Part shown: positions 63,617 to 64,000 of the stretch, piece after piece | Layout: every line of letters starts with the position of its first letter | How positions within the stretch are numbered: the stretch's first letter is position 1 | Source of the DNA: Chryseobacterium nepalense | GTDB lineage: Bacteria; Bacteroidota; Bacteroidia; Flavobacteriales; Weeksellaceae | Length of the DNA: 64,000 bases | Direction of reading: 5' to 3' | NCBI RefSeq assembly: GCF_023195755.1 | Contig: NZ_CP096203.1 | Span: 992,001 to 1,056,000, forward strand | Translations under genes and position numbers: made by a program | Notes under the pieces: generated by a model | Databases searched by the model: none | The model's input: only the letters and a program-made list of their open reading frames with translations | Told to the model about the DNA's origin: nothing

Positions 63617-64000
63617 AATAAATTTTCAATTTTAAAATGGCTTCCGCAGTGGTAAATATTAAATCGGTTGTTGCGCAGAAAGCCTAATAAAGTCATATCG
63701 AATTCTTTTGCAAGTTCTATTGCCAGACTTGATGGGGCTCCTATTGCAGCAACAGTTGTAATTCCCGCCATTGCGGCTTTCTGAATCAGCTCAAAGCTTG
63801 CTCTCCCGCTGAGAAGCAAAATTTTATTGCCCAGTGGAAGTAAATTTGCAGACAGCGCATATCCTATAAGTTTATCCAAAGCATTATGTCTTCCCACATC
63901 TTCGCGTAAGGCAAGAAGGTTACCTTCCAAATCAAAAATACCGGCAGCGTGTATACTACCGGTGATGCTAAAATTATTCTGAAACGACTGCAGCTTTTCA
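63613..64000 (-). CDS. fdhD: FdhD formate dehydrogenase accessory sulfurtransferase (partial, N-terminus outside window)
   Basis: The C-terminal about 128 residues of FdhD run off the right edge. [59 protein letters not shown] and [20 protein letters not shown] are conserved FdhD segments. FdhD passes sulfur from a cysteine desulfurase to the bis-MGD cofactor of formate dehydrogenases. The CxxC active-site loop lies outside the window. A frame beginning at a TTG at 63930 is internal and not a real start. Confidence 0.94.
   Translation of the reverse strand, partial: EKLQSFQNNFSITGSIHAAGIFDLEGNLLALREDVGRHNALDKLIGYALSANLLPLGNKILLLSGRASFELIQKAAMAGITTVAAIGAPSSLAIELAKEFDMTLLGFLRNNRFNIYHCGSHFKIENLL

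Overview
The window looks like a chromosome segment from a Flavobacteriia member of the Bacteroidota, most likely Chryseobacterium or a close relative; this is judged from gene content and style, with no database search. The signs are low G+C, TAnnTTTG-type -7 promoter elements, a Por-type (type IX) secretion sorting domain, Bacteroidota-style RHS proteins with Sec signal peptides, and a CHASE3/GAF/PAS hybrid-kinase style typical of the group. No rRNA, tRNA, CRISPR array or intact insertion sequence was seen.

Layout. (1) 0-4.2 kb: a partial NAD(P)-binding epimerase, stand-alone GTP cyclohydrolase II (ribA), a short-chain dehydrogenase lacking the catalytic Tyr, a MarR regulator and a TPR/YaiO-like outer-membrane protein. 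(2) 4.3-13.2 kb: one minus-strand operon running from a GAF/PAS/hybrid histidine kinase (split by a one-base deletion in a poly-A tract) through a CheY-like receiver and a HEAT-repeat membrane protein to a 1144-residue fusion of a PgaC/IcaA-like glycosyltransferase with an LtaS-like sulfatase-fold transferase. With the convergent YaiO-like protein, this reads as a sensor-controlled surface-polymer system and is the best candidate for an undescribed system. (3) 13.5-20.5 kb: a CinA-C (PncC-like) protein, then a light/DNA-repair cluster: TetR-like regulator, ABC1/UbiB kinase, DUF2256 zinc ribbon, Cry-DASH photolyase, a second photolyase related to the iron-sulfur bacterial family but without the cluster cysteines, and a TIGR03643 protein. 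ribA at the left edge could supply flavin.

(4) 20.6-35 kb: a lipoprotein, then a polymorphic-toxin island. A T9SS-sorted beta-propeller-like protein, two long secreted RHS/YD proteins (the second ending in a lipase-like tip) and a membrane putative immunity protein form a main operon. Downstream lie a promoterless orphan RHS core with a JAB-like tip and its putative immunity gene, and an older RHS relic. The cassettes share one junction sequence and are bordered by composite terminator-hairpin repeats. The T9SS gene itself carries several in-frame repeat insertions. (5) 35-43.5 kb: two more histidine kinases (one sharing near-identical DNA with the kinase in region 2), a DxD glycosyltransferase, a cytoplasmic GH13 enzyme and a tiny basic protein.

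(6) 43.5-64 kb: a molybdenum-cofactor region. Two tandem PaoABC-like molybdenum-flavoprotein operons (one with a Tat signal, one without) diverge from a co-directional operon encoding XdhC, MoaA, a MocA-like cytidylyltransferase, MoeA, a TauE/SafE permease, MoaD, a MoeB-rhodanese protein, MoaE and a MoaC-MogA fusion. A cysteine desulfurase converges on it; mobA, an FdhF/YdeP-type oxidoreductase, a small unknown protein and fdhD follow. Together these genes make the pterin, sulfurate it, convert it to CMP or GMP forms, and mature two oxidase-type enzymes and one formate-dehydrogenase-like enzyme. A pair of 21-bp-spaced direct repeats in the divergent promoter region resembles a LytTR-type operator.
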